From Nymphaea colorata (taxonomy: Eukaryota; Streptophyta; Magnoliopsida; Nymphaeales; Nymphaeaceae): DNA of 64,000 nt. This document shows, one piece after another, positions 13,798-27,174 of this stretch. Under the pieces are notes generated by a model. That model was not told where the DNA came from. It saw nothing but the letters and a program-made list of their open reading frames with translations, and ran no database searches. The stretch is taken from positions 32,337,706 to 32,401,705 of the forward strand of contig NC_045139.1 in the NCBI RefSeq assembly GCF_008831285.2, read 5' to 3'. The position numbers were made by a program, and so were the translations under genes. Within the stretch, counting starts at the first letter, position 1. Every line of letters starts with the position of its first letter.

Positions 13798-16700
13798 AGG
13801 TTCCTTCACGATTTAATAGCTACTCAAATTTACCAATGTTTTGTAAGAAAAATACAGGAAATTGAAAAATATCGAATTTTCATTTTTTTATTAATTGTTA
13901 GTTTTTGAATTCATGAGATCTTCCACACAAAGAAAATAAACACACTTCATGATTAATACCCAAGAAAAACCACACAGATAAAAATCTGAGAATGATATTT
14001 GTAACAATGGTTTGTGACTTGGGATAATCACAAAACTAATGTCACTCAAATGATTAGCCCCCCAAAGTTGCACTGTGGCATAGATGATATCCAGATGATG
14101 TATATTGGCATTCCAAATAATAGCAACTTGAACTAGAATTATGATTAAAACTGATAGTAATAGAACATGAAAAGTTTTTTTTTTTTAAAAAAAAAGTCAC
14201 ATTGTAACAAACGACAGGAGGCTTCAACAACTCCTCAAAAAGGTAACTGAGACTAGCCATAACATACCAAAGCAGGCACTCAAGATGCATTTCCAACCAT
14301 TTGGTGAATTCCAGGGAAAAAAAATCTTGTTGCTAGAAGTTCACTTTTATCTGGAGTTATTTTAATCTACAGATAACCTGACCACAACTTGGATAGCTGG
14401 CAGCAAGAAATATTAAGGAAGATGTCCAGAAAAAATTGCAATCTTATTGCTAGAAGTTTGTTTTATCTGGATTGTGTTTAGTTTTCTCGAATGGAAACTC
14501 CATCCAGAATTATGGTCGGGACTGAAAGAAAGTTGACAAAAAAAAAGTTAGGAACAACAGAAATATCCAGAGAAAAAGAAAATTTTGTTTCTAGAAGTTG
14601 GTTTTATCTGGATCACAATTAATTTTCCAAAACCTGAGCACAACCAAGATAGATAGCTGGCTGCAAAAAATTGTTTAAAAAATGTCCAGGTGCGAAAAGT
14701 TTATTTTTTTGTCTGGATTGTGTTTAGTTCTCTCAAAAACTATGCATAGGCAGATCACACTTAAAACGAACCTTTCGTGCTTGCTCCTCCTTCAACTTTG
14801 CAGCTCTTATCCTTTCGGTTGCCAATTCAATCTTCTTCCGCAAGTGTTCAAGAGCTAAGAGTGCATTTCAACAGAAAACGAAAGAAAAAATTATAATCAT
14901 TTCTATATGCTGATGCACCTATTATTATAAGTAGAATACTACAGATAAGAAGGCTTCAGGGAGGATCACATGAATCAACCTGCCTTCTTTGGACCAGCTG
15001 TCAGTTTCATCTCCATAGAAAGGTTTGCTAGCTCCTTTTCAACATCACGAATCTTAGAATAGTTTTCTTCAATGTATCTGGTTACCCATAGGATGGATGT
15101 CTGTCAGAAAGATAGTAAGACAATGCTCATCCTATTGAATGCAAATATCGTTAACTGAGACAAAAGGTAATATTACTTAATAATCAATAAAGCCAAAAAA
15201 CTCATTTTACATAGACCTGTCCTTAATATAATTACCCATTGCCATAATTGCAACATAAATTTTGAACAAAGACGGACCACAAATGAGTATGTTTAGATAG
15301 ATGACTGCTTCATGGGCTCCACGTGAAGAACTTGTTCCCCCCCACCAGAAGTAGTATTTATGCTTTATGGGGGTTGGATTGACATGCAAAGACAAAACAT
15401 CCTTAAACAAGCAAAATGAATATCCAATTGGATTTAGAAAAGCAAAAGAGAGGATTTAGATCATAGAAAAACAAGCAAATTTAACTGCTAACCACAATGA
15501 GGCTGTCTTACTGCAGGTGAGCTTGAAACAGTGCACAAGCTACATCATTTGTATATTCATGAGTCCAGCAAGGTGGTTCCTCCACTGGTTGATGAATTGG
15601 CCAGTTTATGGCTTGACTCGGTTCAGCTCATAAAGGCTTGTCACGTTCATCTAAACATGCTCACAATCAGTGATGCCCAGGGTATATTGGATGAATTGAA
15701 TATGAACAAGGGTTGTTCATTTCAGAACAGCCCATATAGGTCCGTTAATTAAGGGTATTGAGACTCATTTTGAACTGACTAAATCTTCTCTTCTTGGCCA
15801 ATGATAACATTAAAAAAACTTCAATAGTTAAATTTTTATCTATTGTTGTTTTAGCCTTATTTATTATTAAAGTTCTCAAGGATAGGTTTTGGGTTTTGGC
15901 AAGTCATAATTTTCTTCCAATTTGATTGTCTTTCATTCCCCTTTACAGAAAACAGAAGCTACTGCAACTCATATCCAAATAAAAAAATAGAAGAAATAAA
16001 GTTTTCAATCATTGCAAAATAAAAAATATATTAAAAGGAACCTCCTGATGAATAAAAGATTAACCTTGCATCTATGGAGTTATGGACAACTGCGTATTTC
16101 CTTCCCACATGGATAAAAGTGAGCCAGGAGGAACCAGCTCAGTAGCGGCATGACAAAATCTCTCAAGTTATTGCTAACATCAGGACATGGAACAACCATG
16201 AACCTAACAAAGTAGCTAAAGTAGTGTTTAAACCTTGTCAATCAGATGACAAAAACTTATTTCATCAAAATCCTTTTCCAATTGGATTAATAGATCTAGG
16301 CAACTGAAAGAAACTTGAATAACATATATAGATAATGTACCAACGAACTACCTTATTTCCTTCACAAAATCTTATAAAGCAACTCCCATGTAGAGGTTAA
16401 CCAATAAAAATTATTTATAGTGAAGACAGTTTGACCAGAAAAGCCTACGGTCTATTTCATTATTTACTAAGGGTTTTGTCAGTGGAAAAAGAGTCAATGG
16501 ATGCAACTGGGACTTTCTGTAAATGCATTAACAAGCTAAACACATGCTGTGGGTTGTTTCATGCCATAATAAACCTGTATAACTAAGAAATTTGTTAGAC
16601 AATAATATGCACATCGCTTGCAACCTACACGATCCTTTGTTCTTGAAGCAGAAGCAATTTGTTTGGCGTTACATTAGTCTATAAAGGTATCATTTCTGAG

Positions 16701-17952
16701 AAGGTCTACAAAGACACTCGTAGGCATTGGCAAATGTGCATTTTCCCATTTTATACTAGCTGCTTGTGTGTGTCTAGTTATATTGGAAATAAGTCTGTAA
16801 AGGTATCATTTCTGAGAGGACTATGGAGACACTCGTAGGCATTGACAAATGTGCATTTTCTGCATTCTTTAATGTTCACATTTTATACTAGCTGCTTGTG
16901 TGTGTCTAGTTATTTACTTATATTGGATCTTATATGCTTATACATCCATATAAGTAGGTGCATCAAGTGATGGATGTATTTTAAATTAATTTGCGAATAA
17001 TCATTTTCAACAGTAAACTTCTTCAATATAAGCCGGCTTCGTTTCTGGATTACAAAAGTTTCAGCTCAGTGCTTAGTTGGTTTATAACAAGTCCACGAGC
17101 CACTGATGAAGAGGCCTTCATTCTTAACAAATAAGCCCAAACAATGTCTATTCATCAGCCACCACCACTAGCATTTCCATCTGAGCTTCAAAGTCAAACC
17201 GACGCTGCATCGTGGATACAATAGAACTGATAGCCATGGAAATGAAAATACATTCTTTCAATGAGATGATAATGGTGATGTAAAACTAAGTATTCGACAT
17301 ATACTAGCTATCATTGGATGACTAAAACGATGATGGTGGGTGTAAATCTAAGTCCTCAAACAATATTATTATTAAGCATCGGTTTCAACAAAATGTCTTC
17401 CAGAACAGGTCGCGATACGCACAACTTTAGCTCGCATTTTGCTGTCTGACCTGAAATTCAAATCGACGCCCATCTTTTCCCATATATTATATATACATGT
17501 CGTCATAAGATTAATCGGCCGGGAGCTACATTGTCTATTCCTTAAAAAATGCAAGCAACAAGATACTCATAAAACACAATTTTTGCCTGTAGATCTAAAC
17601 AAATTCATGCTAGTGAATCAAAATGTCAAAGATGGTAGTAGAAAATCAAAGACTAGGCATCTTGAAAAGTACATCTAAGACCAAATTCAGCATCAAACTG
17701 AAATACCAAATGTTTCGAAATGAACGAAATCTGTAAGAATTAGGGAGCATACCTCTTCACTTGAAGTTGTTCCTCCAAGATAATCTAAAGCGGACACAGA
17801 AGCAACAATCAAACACCGCCTTCTACATATAAAAGTAAAAAAGTAAATAAATAGAAGACATGATTCACCTTCTCTGTGTATGCGATGACAGGTGATTCCC
17901 TAGCAATCCCATCGGGCCCGATCTCAGGAGCTAAATTAGGAGGAAAAGCCAT
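12168..17952 (-). CDS. Conserved plant coiled-coil protein with Gly/Arg-rich C-terminus, function unknown
   Basis: Seven exons give a 257-aa protein: 17869-17952, 17753-17784, 14980-15077, 14772-14854, 12865-12942, 12681-12782 and 12168-12464, with phases matching at every junction. The start [20 protein letters not shown] is a true ATG. Residues about 29-165 are a charged, heptad-like helix ([51 protein letters not shown]) predicted to form a coiled coil. A low-complexity Gln/Ser/Ala/Asn linker follows, then a basic KQKKKP stretch and a FGRGRG...PKGRG...GWTGAGF tail resembling RNA-binding GRG motifs. I recall similar proteins across plants, but none with a function I can name safely. The pattern suggests a scaffold or RNA-associated protein, which is inference only. 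Introns are long: 2.7 kb (intron 2) and 1.8 kb (intron 4), both carrying local tandem repeats. SAP18 is divergent, starting 3.2 kb away. Confidence 0.85.
13203..13567. mobile_element. Possible MITE with imperfect terminal inverted repeats
   Basis: GGGGTGTCTGATTGTC at the left resembles the reverse complement of the right end (GGGTGGGTTTGATTATC). The interior has several GGATC/GATCC-containing segments. No clear target-site duplication is seen. It lies in intron 4 of the coiled-coil gene. Confidence 0.3.
13751..13795. repeat. (AT)n microsatellite
   Basis: About 45 bases of AT dinucleotides in intron 4 of the coiled-coil gene. Confidence 0.95.
14320..14740. repeat. Degenerate tandem repeat, about four units of about 120 bp, in an intron
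   Basis: The motif TTGCTAGAAGTT...TTTATCTGGA recurs near 14328, 14448, 14590 and 14695, with AACCTGAnCACAAC and ATAGCTGGC between. It lies in intron 4 of the coiled-coil gene next to exon 4. Confidence 0.75.
16678..16925. repeat. Imperfect direct duplication inside an intron
   Basis: Both halves carry AAAGGTATCATTTCTGAGA, ACACTCGTAGGCATTG, ATGTGCATTTTC and CTAGCTGCTTGTGTGTGTCT. The second half has an extra 20-odd bases. It is in intron 2 of the coiled-coil gene. Confidence 0.85.
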
Positions 17953-18492
17953 TGCAGATGGGGAACAAACAAATCCTTCTACCACTCAAATAACTCCTCA
18001 GTAAATCGAGAAACAGCTAAAGCAGAAAGGAATTCTCCGCTTCTTTTTGGGTTTCTGCATCCATTGTGGAGATCCCCGCCATACCAAGTTGACAATTCGG
18101 CACGGACAACGATGTGTAGCGCCTGCTTCGCACCAGATCCCGCTTTCCACCCTCTAAACGATGACTGCCCCCGATGCTGTACGCTTTTACGCCAATTGTG
18201 ACGGTAAATTTACGGAGCCGGCGGGCAGAGGACGGGGCTGGAAGACTCGGGTTGGGGCCGACAACCCCTCAATGGATCGGATGGCGTCAGAACTCAGAAA
18301 TACGTTCAAACTTTTTCTCTTATACGGCTAACGGAATCTTGCCTAATCCGCAGACGGATTCAGATGAGAAGAGCGTAAAAATTGTTTCCATGTCGGTTAA
18401 ATTATGCACAAGCAAGTTCGTTTATTTTGAATGTTTGGCTTCTGTAGTTTCAAGGTAAGTAGCATATTTGGTTGAATCAACAATTAGATGGT

Positions 18493-18787
18493 TTGATTCT
18501 AGTGGGTATTACTCTTTTTTATGGTAAGCTTAGAATTGTAACATAGTCTCGCCTTCAAGCCTGATGCAGTTTGATTCTCCTGGGTATTACTTTTGTTATG
18601 GTAAGCTCTAGAATTGTAACATAGTCTCGCATTCAAGCCATTCAAGCCTGATGCAGTTTGATTCTAGTGCCTATTACTCTTTTTTTATGGTAAACTTTAG
18701 AATTATAAATACAGTTTGATTCTTGTGAGTATTACTTTTTTTTTTATGGTAAACTTTAGAATTATAACAGTCCCGCATTCAAGCCTG
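18493..18787. repeat. Tandem array, four units of about 60-90 bp
   Basis: Units begin TTTGATTCT and contain TATTACT, TTATGGTAA and TAGAATTRTAA. Some units end CTCGCATTCAAGCCTGATGCAG. The third unit is shortened. It lies upstream of the coiled-coil gene. Confidence 0.85.
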
Positions 18788-20852
18788 AAGTTGTTTACCT
18801 CATGCTCTCCTAAAATGCTTGATATTCATTTTTGAATTAATCTAAAAGCAAAAAAAAAAAATGAATTTTTCAATTTAACCTTCTAAGTTTGGGAGAAAAA
18901 TGATAGAGAATTCATGCGATGCATGTTTTAAACCTAGAGAAGTCAACTATGATTTTTATAACGATGTCTAAATGCTCTTATATGTTGCATACTGTCTAAA
19001 TGGTCTTATATGTTGCATACTTTTCCTATTTAGGAGTTATTCAGGCAATCAAACTCACATCCAACTCAAAATTAATTTCATATTGGTTTAAGTTTAGGGT
19101 AAGGGATGGAATAACTATATATACACAACATATGCTAGATTACAAACTTTTTGCACACAAGCAAAATAGTACATTGGCCTTGACCAAAGTGAAGACTTAT
19201 TGGATCAAGTTTTAGGACAACGTAGTCAGATTGTATAAATTTCCTCAAAAAAAAATATGGGGGGAAGTTTTATGCTATCATATGCCCGATGCTGTTGGAT
19301 GGCTCAAGATTAAAAATCTGTTGTTAAAAACAGCAGTTACATGAGTATTATCTTAAATTTATGATGCACAACGATTCATTATAACTTTAAGAACGATTTC
19401 CGCATGTTTTAAATTTTTTAACAATCCAGCATATTGTGTTGTATAGAATTCTCCAAAAAATATGTATCATCTAATATTTATAAGCAAATATGTTTATCTC
19501 AAATGAATTGTTCAATCAAACTTGAGATAGGTTCCACCAGCATCGAACCGCAGCCTAAACGACTTTGGTTGGTTATAAAGCTACATTAAGCCCTGTCGTC
19601 TACCCTTTTGACATATGAAAATACTATTTCACCAAGTCACATGTATCTCACATATTCATACTTAACGATTTGTCGCAAAGTGGTGACAAAACATATAACT
19701 TGTACTAATCTCAATTTTTTTCAACTTATTGTCAGCATTTTTCGCATATGAATCTACCTTATTCAAAAGAAAAGAACTTGTACAGTATCCCAGTTTCAAT
19801 TCAAACATGAGTTTGATTCACACTCCAAATTATCAGATCAGAAAGGTTTACCATTCACAAAAAAACTAAATTTTTGTCTTAAAAAATGCGCTGAACGTCT
19901 CACCAAAGGAAAATGCATGAGTGTTAATCACGGTTGTATGGAATTGGGTTTCCACATGCAACGTAAGCTGGGGGGAAAGCAAGTCAAAATTCAAACAAAG
20001 TTATAGGTCTTTGTTTTCTTTTTCTCCTGTCCTTGTCAATGAAGTCATGAAATCATAGGCATTTGAGCAATGCATTTACACTTTATTGTTCATGACCATT
20101 GCATCCTTGCTTCTTACTCTAAGGCCTCACACCATTCTTTCAAGTTAACTCATTTGTCATGTTATCAAAAATTTTTGAATGAATTGATGCAAGGATTAAA
20201 AAGAAAAAATCAATGAGTTGAGGAGGAATCTTACTTAGAAGTCCAAATCTGGTTGTAGCCTGTAGGGGCTCTACAAGAGAAGGTTCCTAGGGTCCAAGGG
20301 CCCTTTATTCAATATTATTATACTATAAAATAGAAGGCCAGTAGGTATGACATGTTGCGGCAAAGTGGGTACGAGGACATACTTGGGTACTCTTTAACCA
20401 AGCCGAACAACTTACTTTTATTCGATTTAGCTTGAATTTAACTCACATTTCCATATTTTTTTGCATGTTATTGACATTAACCTATATTGTTTTTATTCAC
20501 ATTACTTATTTTATTTTTTTTACTTTGATTTTTTTTGGTGAATTTGTATATATACATCTACATACCTATGTGTTTAAAATTGTTGTGCCAAGCTGGCATC
20601 CTTGCATACCTGTATCCAAATCCATACCTGCACCTAATTTTCTCAATGCAAATCTCATATCAGCTTAGTATCTTAGATCCAACGGTACCAAGTCTAATTG
20701 CTCCAAACTTGTATATGTAAATAACTTAAACCTCTAACATCCTAGAACCCCAAGACGGGTCGGGTTCAATTGTTAAAAACATGGAATCAATATAATGAAA
20801 CTCCAGATCCATCATAACCAGGAGTCCATGAAGGTGGGAGTCTAGTTGGTGG

Positions 20853-20965
20853 GAACTTGGATTTGAAAACCCGAACCCGAGGATCCATCAAAGCAGGATG
20901 GGTCGAGTATAATTGGTATGAACTTGGATTTGAAATTTCGAACCTATGGTTCCATCAAACAAGTC
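20853..20965. repeat. Two related segments, 68-bp spacing, upstream of SAP18
   Basis: AACTTGGATTTGAAA occurs at 20853 and 20921, each followed by CGAACC and a CCATCAAA segment. Related text may extend upstream to about 20760. Confidence 0.6.
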
Positions 20966-21129
20966 GGATCGGGTCTAACAGTCTGGACTTGGTAAATCTA
21001 AACCCGAGAAGAAAGGGAGCCAAACGAAGGGCAAAAGGAGATGCCGCACCGGGCCTTTGTCTTGTGTGCATCTTGCAGCGGGGTAGTAGGAAAAGGGAAG
21101 GGAAGCAAAGAAGGGGATTGAGGGTGTCA

Positions 21130-24100
21130 ATGGCGGCAATGGCGGAAGGCCAGAGCAGAGGAGGAGCAGGAGGAGGGAGGCCACTCCCACCCCCACCTCA
21201 ACAGCGAGGGCCTCCTGGCCCTCCCCCTCGCCCTCGCTTCGAGCCGGTCGATCGCGAGAAGGTACTCTCTCTCTCTCTCTCTTTTATTACTATCTTCTTC
21301 TTTTGTCGTGTTTCTTGTGTTTTGCTTAGTATGATGGAAATCCAAGTTATTTCCACCAACTTATGGGTTTTGGATGAATGGTGCATTCGGACACTCCCAA
21401 GAATAAGCTATTCCTTTGCCTATAACGCGACAGAAATTTGCAGCGACTAGACTTTTGGTAGAGTGTTTTTTTTTTCCAAGGGGGCGAGTTTCTTTTTTTC
21501 TTATTGTTGGGTGCATAGAGAAGGAAAAACGGCTTTTGAGTGAAAATGAGCTTAGTCAGTCCCTTGGGGTGTGGTTGTGCTAAAAATCTCCTATTTTCTG
21601 GTGACGTTGTTTCTGAGACTGTTAGTAGAGCAAGAGAATGAGGCTTTGGGTGAAAGAGTGCGGGGTTTTGCGGCATTGGTCCTGTGGTATATGAGGAGAA
21701 AGAATTTTGATTTCCTTATTCACTTATGCAGTATGACGATATGAAATTTCACTTGTATGCTGAAGTGTTGGATAGTTGTTTGTTCAATCTTTGCTTCAAT
21801 ATATTGGTACGGAGATAAAAACCTAGTTCAAAACTAATGCCAGTGCGCAGTATAGTAGTTATCAGTAACTGGATTTCATTATTATCTAGAAGAGCTACTG
21901 ACATGGACAATCGGTATTTGTAAATCCATGAAAATTTCAATGTAAGGATGTTCTCAAGTCTTATCACAGACATGGGGTGTTACAGGCAACCCGTTAAAGG
22001 AACAGGGTCTGCACGTGTGAGATTTCAGTTCCAAGTGTTAAACTTAGCTTTGATATTCAACCATAACTATCCACCTCAAATTTGACTCTAGTTCCTGATG
22101 CAGCAGGTTCAGATACATCTCATAGCCAGCTTCAGTTCGTATGGAAAAGGGCTACAAACTAGGATATGAGGTAGCATGTCAAACGAATATATAAATCCCT
22201 GAGGATTTCCAACCATCATCAATATAAGACAATTCTGAAGTCCTTTCACAGAATTGAGGTGTTAAGTAAACGCTGTAGTCTTTTCAAACTCCAAGGCAAG
22301 TCATTGCTCTAGCACCTAATCTGTGGATTGCTGATGGATTTTGAAAGGTGTATGAAGAGCATTAAAGAAACAATTAATGAGAAAAATGTTCGGACTTTTA
22401 ATTTGTTTGGAAGTAGTGTTGACAAATTTGGGTGATTGTTTTAGACATTCTTTTAGAATTATTTTTAAGTTTTTGCTTGTGCCTTTCTCAATCCCCTTGA
22501 CTAGATTTTAGGTTATCCCAAATTTTAATTATAATTGTTTATGGATTTCTTTAGAATTCACTGAATGTTAAGATTTTTTTTTTTTAAATTTAAAAATTGG
22601 GCTTCAGCTTTTAACATGTGCATATTTCTTACTGACTCTCAATGGTATAAATTGTAGGAGCTCGGTAAGGTTTTGTTTGCAAATGGTGGCCAATAAAGCT
22701 CGTGCTTGCTGTCTTTCTTGTTTCCATATTTGTATAAAGTTATAAACCTTGCCAGAAAACTATTTTTAGTGGTGTCCATTAGCGACTAGTCTGCTGCACT
22801 ATGAAAAACATGTTCTTCTCAAAAATGGCAAACTGTAGGGAGCACTAGCAGAGCCAGGATTTTTGGGCAGAGGGGTGCTAATTTAAAAGCTCTCATATCT
22901 TTAGGGGCATCAATGCATGTAAATAAGCAAATCACTGAAGGCACCAATGTGAATATAAAGAATTTTTCTGGATCTTAGGGGACAACAGCCCGCACATGCC
23001 CATATATGCGGCTCCACCGCTTGTAGGGAAGTCATTTAGTTAGCTGGATGCATCCCCAAGGGCAGTTGTGTGGGCATTGTGTTGTATTTAATAGTGCATT
23101 ATGTATCATACTAGTTTTGGAGAATATTTTGGTTGTTGATTAAGTCATTAAACCTTAAAGTTCTCTATACATAATTTAGATTGTCCGTACATGAGAATGG
23201 TTTCCAGTTTTGCTTGGGGAGTATTTTGATTGTATAGTATACCTGTTTAAACTTTTACCTCGTGGTACATAAGTAGGATACCTACATACAGGAGACATTC
23301 TGTCTGAACTGCCACTTTGTCCATAACCTCTGGTCTTTATAGTTCTCATCCATTTTTTCTAGACATGAATCCTTTGTATTATTATTTACTATCCTTGGAC
23401 TTCGTTTGTTGAGGATCAATCATAGATCACTTTATATATGATTGGGATGGATCCTTCTCCTTTTAGACTTTTACTTGTTATTCAATCCTTTGTTAGTCTG
23501 CATATTTTTCGTGTCCTTTTTGTTTGGGCTGCTTTAGTGTTTTATACCAGAAAGTCAGAAACTTATTCCAGTTCCTACAAGACCCGATTTACCCTTTGTT
23601 TTGGGCTACTATTTCTGTGGTTCACCAATCATTTGATATTGATTATTATGATCAGTTTTTGTAGTTTTCTTCCGCAGATTTGATTTCATAATTAAGATTG
23701 TTACACTAGTGTTAGTGAAGAAAATGTCTATTCCATGCATTGGTTATCTGCTGTTTTCGTCTCATTTCGAATTTGTTAATGGCAATATTGAATATGTGAC
23801 ATAATCATTTAGCTTATGTTTCTTATTTTCTTGGTGCAATTACTTACTTTACATGTCTGTTTCTGCTACAGACTTGTCCTCTTCTTCTTCGAGTTTTTAC
23901 TAAGGTATGCTTGTTTCTAGCTTGTTATCGTCTTCAACGTAATGATAGCTTTCTAGTTTCTACCTTTACATTTTGTGATGGATTAACTTTTTCGTGCCAT
24001 GCATGCTTCTAACCTTTTATGTTCTGCTATGCTCCTCTTCAAATAAAAAGTTCTGAAAGTATTTCAATAAATTGGGCCCCTTCAATTAAGTTGATGATTT

Positions 24101-25594
24101 GAGCACATTTGCTGACTGGCACAATACCCCATGTTATACTGGTGGTTGTGAGAACTAGTCCCCATAAGCTTGTTGCGGGAAAATGATACTTTGTATTTCC
24201 TATTTTTTGTCTACTTGCTGGTTAGGTTATGGCATTAGTTGTATTTTTCACTTTCTTCTCAGGCTATTTGATTTTGTTGAACCAATCTTAATTCCTTATT
24301 GCTAAGCGTGGGGCTCTTGCCTGTGGTGATTATCACTATTTTCCCTTCTATCATGTATTAAGTGATGCATATGAAACTGTCTTAGTTTGGAAGCATACAA
24401 TATTCTGGCTGTTTGGGGGAACAAGCTTTCTACCTGTTTAAATGCTTTACGAATTAAGGAAATAAAAAGAAGCAAGCGGATGATGAATATTTAGATTCAT
24501 AGCAACAGAATATCCAACTGCAGAGAGAAAGCCATACTCCCTCTGTGCCAAAATCCAGGTCCTGCAGGATTGGCTAGATAAAGATGTTCTTCAAAATCCA
24601 GTTCATGGAGCACTCTGCAGCGTCTGTGCTGCTAGGTCTCCTATCTTTTCTGTAATACAGAAGTTCACAATATTGCAATCCTTCCTTTTGAGGATTTTTA
24701 AGTGTCCATCAGCAATCAAGCACCTAGCAGCAACTGAGATAGTTGTACAGGCCCTGCACACAACTTTTGCCTATAAGTTCCTCATTCATCCACCTGATGC
24801 AACTGGCTAGCGAGCGTCATTTTCCTTCATTACCAGAAGAAGCATGAGCATGTGTGAGTTTTTCCTTTCTCGAGATGGTAGCTTTCAGGAGTTAGCACGG
24901 GAACCATCTAAAACACATTAATGTGATGTCTTTGTAAAGGGATCTTCAACAATGCTGGTTTCCGAATGTAAGTATTGTTCATAAGAATAAATTAACCTGA
25001 ATCAAATTGGTATACTGAAACAAAAGTCATAGATTATCTGAAAAGAAAATATAGAATTTAAATATTAATGTCTGCCAAATTAAATATGATAACAAAGTAA
25101 TAGTGATCACAAAAAGAAAAGAAAGGGGAAAAGGATCTAGTTCGATTTAATTAGTAAGCATTAGCCTTCAATTTCATCTGCGGCCTACTGCTATCCTGTT
25201 CAAGGGGTATGCTTCTAGATCTTCATTTAATTATTTTTCTGATCCAGAAATATGATGGTTATGCAGATTGGAACCCATCACACTAAGGAAGATTTTGCTG
25301 TAAGAGGTAAAGAGCCTAAAGATGAGGTCCAGATTTATACATGGAAAGATGCCACTCTACGGGAGCTGACTGATCTGGTATTTTATAGTTAACTATCAAT
25401 TTTTTCAAGTATACTTTATATAGTTGGGTGACAACTTCAAATGTTCTAGGTCAAAGAGGTTGCTCCTGCTGCCAGGAGAAGGGATGCAAAACTATCGTTT
25501 GCGTTTGTCTATCCTGACAAACATGGTCGCTTTGTTGTGACGCAGGTCAGGACCATTTTCATCCTGCATTCCTCTCTCTCTCTCTCTCTAACAT

Positions 25595-25654
<60 letters not shown>

Positions 25655-26020
25655 GCATGCATGCACACGATTTTTAGTATATTCTGTTTTCTGATTTTGA
25701 CATATTTTGCCCTGAAGGTTGGAATGACTCATTCTTATGGAAATGGGAGGCGCTTGGATGATGGGAAGACTTTAGCTGAACTGAAGTTTCAGGTGAGATC
25801 GCATTACATCTGTTTGCCTGTTTTGTGTGCTGTGTGTTTGTGTGTGCACATGCATCTGTTACTGAGAGAAAAACCAAGCTTGATGTGAGCTTGTTTAGTT
25901 ATTCTGCTCATGTAGCATAGCAGCTGTTTCATGTCTTAGGCGTTATTCATTTGCTTATCTTCTACCACTTTGGTTCTGTCTATACAGATCGGTGATTACC
26001 TTGATGTGGCCATTCTGTAG
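21130..26020 (+). CDS. SAP18: SAP18, histone deacetylase complex subunit / splicing-associated ubiquitin-fold protein
   Basis: Six exons give 159 aa: 21130-21261, 23872-23904, 25267-25377, 25450-25545, 25718-25792 and 25988-26020. All are phase 0, ending VAIL then TAG. SAP18 is known as a Sin3-associated polypeptide bridging histone deacetylases and, through ASAP/PSAP complexes with RNPS1-type and Acinus-type partners, pre-mRNA processing; it acts in the nucleus. Conserved blocks are PVDREK, TCPLLLRVFTK, HHTKEDFAVRGKEPKDEVQI, YTWKDATLRELTDLVKEV, LSFAFVYPDKHGRF and IGDYLDVAIL, covering the whole ubiquitin-like fold. The first 37 residues are a Gly/Pro-rich, probably disordered extension (PLPPPPQQRGPPGPPPRPR). 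A second in-frame ATG lies at 21139. Intron 1 is 2.6 kb and begins in a (CT)n run at the donor; intron 4 carries a (CA)n microsatellite. No defects are seen. Confidence 0.95.
25595..25651. repeat. (CA)n microsatellite
   Basis: About 28 CA dinucleotides, preceded by a (CT)n run, in SAP18 intron 4. Confidence 0.95.
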
Positions 26021-27174
26021 AAGGATGGATCTTCTACGAAGCTGTTTTGTGAAGCTTCATCATGAAAAAGATGTGCCTATATCTTGAAAGCTCTCCCTTT
26101 CCTCCCACCACTCAATCATGAGTTGTTTGTTATGTGCATCTGCAAAGAACTGGAAGTTGGTCCTTGGGTCATCCAACCCAGGATGTGGTTAAACACTGAT
26201 GAAGGACCAAGAACGGTAATCCTGGCCCTGGGGTGGTGCTGCAAATAGTTATTTGGGTTGGGTTTTGGAAGGGTTGTTTATGAATCAAAGTTTGTTATTA
26301 TGCCCAGACAAATGTTAGCACAAGTTAGATTTGGATCCTTCACTATATTAGCCTTTCTAGACCTAGATGTGGTTGTGGATTTTATGTTACATAATGTCAG
26401 ATCTGGTAATAGTTGATGTACTTGGTCCTGTGTTGAACTTTTCAATACCTTGCTCGCATATAGTTTGATTAGAGATGAATCTGTAAGAATATCTCGCCTA
26501 ATGTGCAAAAATGGTTATTGTTTATCACCTTTCTCGTTATAAGTTGATGCGGATCTAGTATATGGGGTTTAAAATGTTGGATTCAGATGCTTGGAAAATC
26601 GTAGACCTTGTGTGAATTTACTTGCTAGCTGGATGTGAATATAACAACTTACATCCTTGGTTAAATAGAATCTTATAAGATCATTTTGTTGCTTCTATTG
26701 ATTGTCGACCTATTTAATCGGGGATTGATTGATTTAAGCAACTTGTCGCGATCTAGACCCAACAACACGTTTGGCCGTTGGTGGGCATGGGACACCTCTG
26801 CTGCAAAGCGTGCTTTCCATGCACCTGTATGAGCGCATAGCACGGGCAACACATGCATGGCCAGGGGACCAGACAACGTGTCCCGGCGTCCAGTTGGATA
26901 CTCTTCAAACACAGCAAATGGTGGAGCCACAACGGACACGAGGCCCGTGTACCTGGAGTGCCCTCACTCCAACAATTCCGTGGAACGTATGTAACAGAAC
27001 AGTTCTCTTCAGGCGCTTCTCTCTCTCTCTCTCTCGTGCGCGCTCTACTCCGGGTATCGGATCCAAATGTTACAAGCTAATTCATAATAACGAAAACTTT
27101 TTTGCACCCCCGTTCAAGTTCAACTTCCTATATGGTCTGCATATTTTTCAAGTCATTGAGAAGCAGTGATGTCA

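Larger units (their letters stand above)
17953..21129. other. Intergenic region between divergent coiled-coil gene and SAP18
   Basis: The spacer is about 3.2 kb and probably holds both promoters. It contains a four-unit tandem repeat near 18493-18787 and two related segments about 68 bp apart near 20853-20960, just upstream of SAP18. The 94-aa and 78-aa ORFs here lack recognisable domains. Positions about 19000-20700 hold only AT-rich sequence that I cannot assign. Confidence 0.6.

Noticed and set aside
15531-15752. 73-aa plus-strand ORF with non-random look ([20 protein letters not shown])
   Set aside because: It lies antisense in an intron of the coiled-coil gene and has no domain I recognise. 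It could be a captured exon fragment, but the support is too weak to list.
21130-21450. Reading through the SAP18 exon 1 donor into a longer ORF
   Set aside because: The sequence past 21261 is a (CT)n intron start; the conserved SAP18 fold continues at 23872.
26771-27169. 132-aa ORF as a gene
   Set aside because: No recognisable domain, no plausible splice partners and a (CT)n-encoded Ser/Leu stretch.
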